Shown: piece after piece, positions 62,761 to 64,000 of the stretch | Numbering within the stretch: position 1 is the stretch's first letter | How the letters are laid out: every line of letters starts with the position of its first letter | From: Amphiduros pacificus | Taxonomy: Eukaryota; Annelida; Polychaeta; Phyllodocida; Hesionidae | Length of the DNA: 64,000 nucleotides | Assembly: GCA_949316495.1 (NCBI GenBank) | Contig: OX439008.1 | Span: 11,852,032 to 11,916,031 of the forward strand | Direction of reading: 5' to 3' | Notes under the pieces: generated by a model | Seen by the model: only the letters and a program-made list of their open reading frames with translations | Told to the model about the DNA's origin: nothing | Databases searched by the model: none | Position numbers and translations under genes: made by a program

Positions 62761-64000
62761 TGATACATGGTTTTGCTACTTGTTACATCAAATTTCTGCA
62801 ACCCGCCTCCGCCCCCTTTTAGATTTCGCCGCCTGTGTAGCATGCTCCTAATTGTATCTGGTGTTTCACTTAGCGCCCCATAAATAGTGCTATTCCTAGG
62901 AAGGGGTTATTTAATAATTGTATATAATTCTAGGACATACGATTGTTAATTACGAGTAATCAATTAATTAATTCATGGATATTTGTTATTACCTCATCAT
63001 ATAAGGTTCACTCAGATGATAAATATCATTTTACCCAAAATAGTCTGCCTTTGTTTTTCCTACACTACATTTGTAAAAATCCAGATTGTAGAATGTTGTT
63101 GAGAAGTGCTTTAATGTGTACTTATTTCAACCATTCTCCTCAGCATAATTTTTTTAAATGCTATTAAATATTCCTATTGTTATTCTAACTTACCATAATA
63201 TTTTATTTGATTTAAAATAAATCAAATTTTAGGGTTTTTAGTGTGCACAATGTTTGTGACTGAAAATCTAATCCTCACTTTGCATTTAAATTGTGAGTCT
63301 CGTTCAACACACCAACAGCCTCGGTGTATGCATGAACAGAGGCAATACTCGAATGAACCGTTAATTTCCCTATTTGTAAAACTGCGCAAAATATTAAAGC
63401 TCTTAAGTCTGTCACGTATTTCACCAAATTTGTATCACTATTCCTCACATATGAGATGGCATTAGACGTCATGTGCCACATTACTTAAAAGATGAAAACC
63501 GATAGCTATTAATTCATGCAGATGAACAGTCCTGAAACGTGAATAAGGACACAGATGTAGGGGGTGGTGGGCTAATGTTTGCTAAGCCTACTCCAGTGGT
63601 AGCAATACACCCGCAGATTCTGCCCGGTGGTGGGGAGGCGAGTTGCTTTGTTATCATCATGAACTGGTTGGAGATTAACAAGGGATCCTCAATTCTACCT
63701 AATAAATCGACAAGAAGCTTTCAGAAGACTTTATTCGCCAAGCATTTAAGTGGCAAAAATTGTCATCACTACCCACAAATGAGTGGTATAAGATACAAAA
63801 GACAAGGATTGTCGATTCTTTAGTACATGGGATCTCATATTGAAATATGTCCTGTTACTGCTTCTCCATTAAATCAGAACGGGCCATATCATGAGTCGGG
63901 CCCAAAAAGGTTTTTGTATAAAGCCATTCTTTATGATGAGACAAATCACGCCACAGTTAATACTTTGTTGTGATAATGTCCCAGAAATCTTTATTCACAT
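62761..64000. other. Noncoding stretch to the window end
   Basis: No exon or element is recognised. The 63540-63800 patch is less AT-rich and has a 94-codon open frame without motifs. Confidence 0.45.

Overview
The window is animal nuclear DNA. It is AT-rich (roughly two thirds A+T by eye), with one clear host gene in 64 kb, many tandem repeats, tRNA-derived SINEs, LINE and DNA-transposon relics, and one large tyrosine-recombinase retroelement. The SINE family (tRNA-like head, conserved body, tail of AAAC repeats) and the SGNH-hydrolase-bearing retroelement recall mollusc genomes, gastropods especially. That assignment is inference from memory and was not checked.

Layout. 1-4.9 kb: an AT-rich flank, a long TA tract and a single-exon rhodopsin-like GPCR gene on the minus strand (3329-4399), with a possible overlapping uORF. 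4.9-7.2 kb: a large 25/28-bp minisatellite. 7.2-16.2 kb: noncoding DNA with three more tandem arrays (8.43, 11.39 and 15.37 kb). 16.2-20.4 kb: noncoding DNA, a 5'-truncated SINE with recognisable target-site duplications, and a TG/AG microsatellite. 20.576-28.627 kb: the most striking object, an 8-kb element with split direct repeats in the order A1-body-B1-A2-B2. That is the architecture of Ngaro/PAT-type tyrosine-recombinase retrotransposons. It has SGNH-hydrolase, gag/zinc-knuckle and tyrosine-recombinase remnants and an internal 353-bp satellite. It is a broken fossil, but its termini are nearly identical, so it inserted recently. 28.6-29.3 kb: TA tracts holding an exact 66-bp copy of DNA from the other side of that element, then a 20-bp perfect inverted repeat.

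30-38 kb: SINEs, a Harbinger-like MITE with TAA duplications, and a roughly 3.1-kb element with long terminal inverted repeats that hosts a piggyBac-like MITE flanked by TTAA. 38-46 kb: noncoding DNA, a perfect 96-bp tandem duplication and a CT-rich minisatellite. 45.8-46.7 kb: a decayed CR1/L2-type LINE reverse transcriptase on the minus strand. 47-64 kb: mostly featureless AT-rich DNA with short tandem duplications, a 50-nt strictly alternating purine/pyrimidine run, two weak exon candidates, a SINE fragment, and an inverted copy of the repeat that lies just before the Ngaro-like element.

There is no operon-like organisation. The GPCR is the only confident host gene. The rest is intergenic or intronic DNA shaped by repeats, and some moderately GC-rich patches may be regulatory, which cannot be shown from one sequence.
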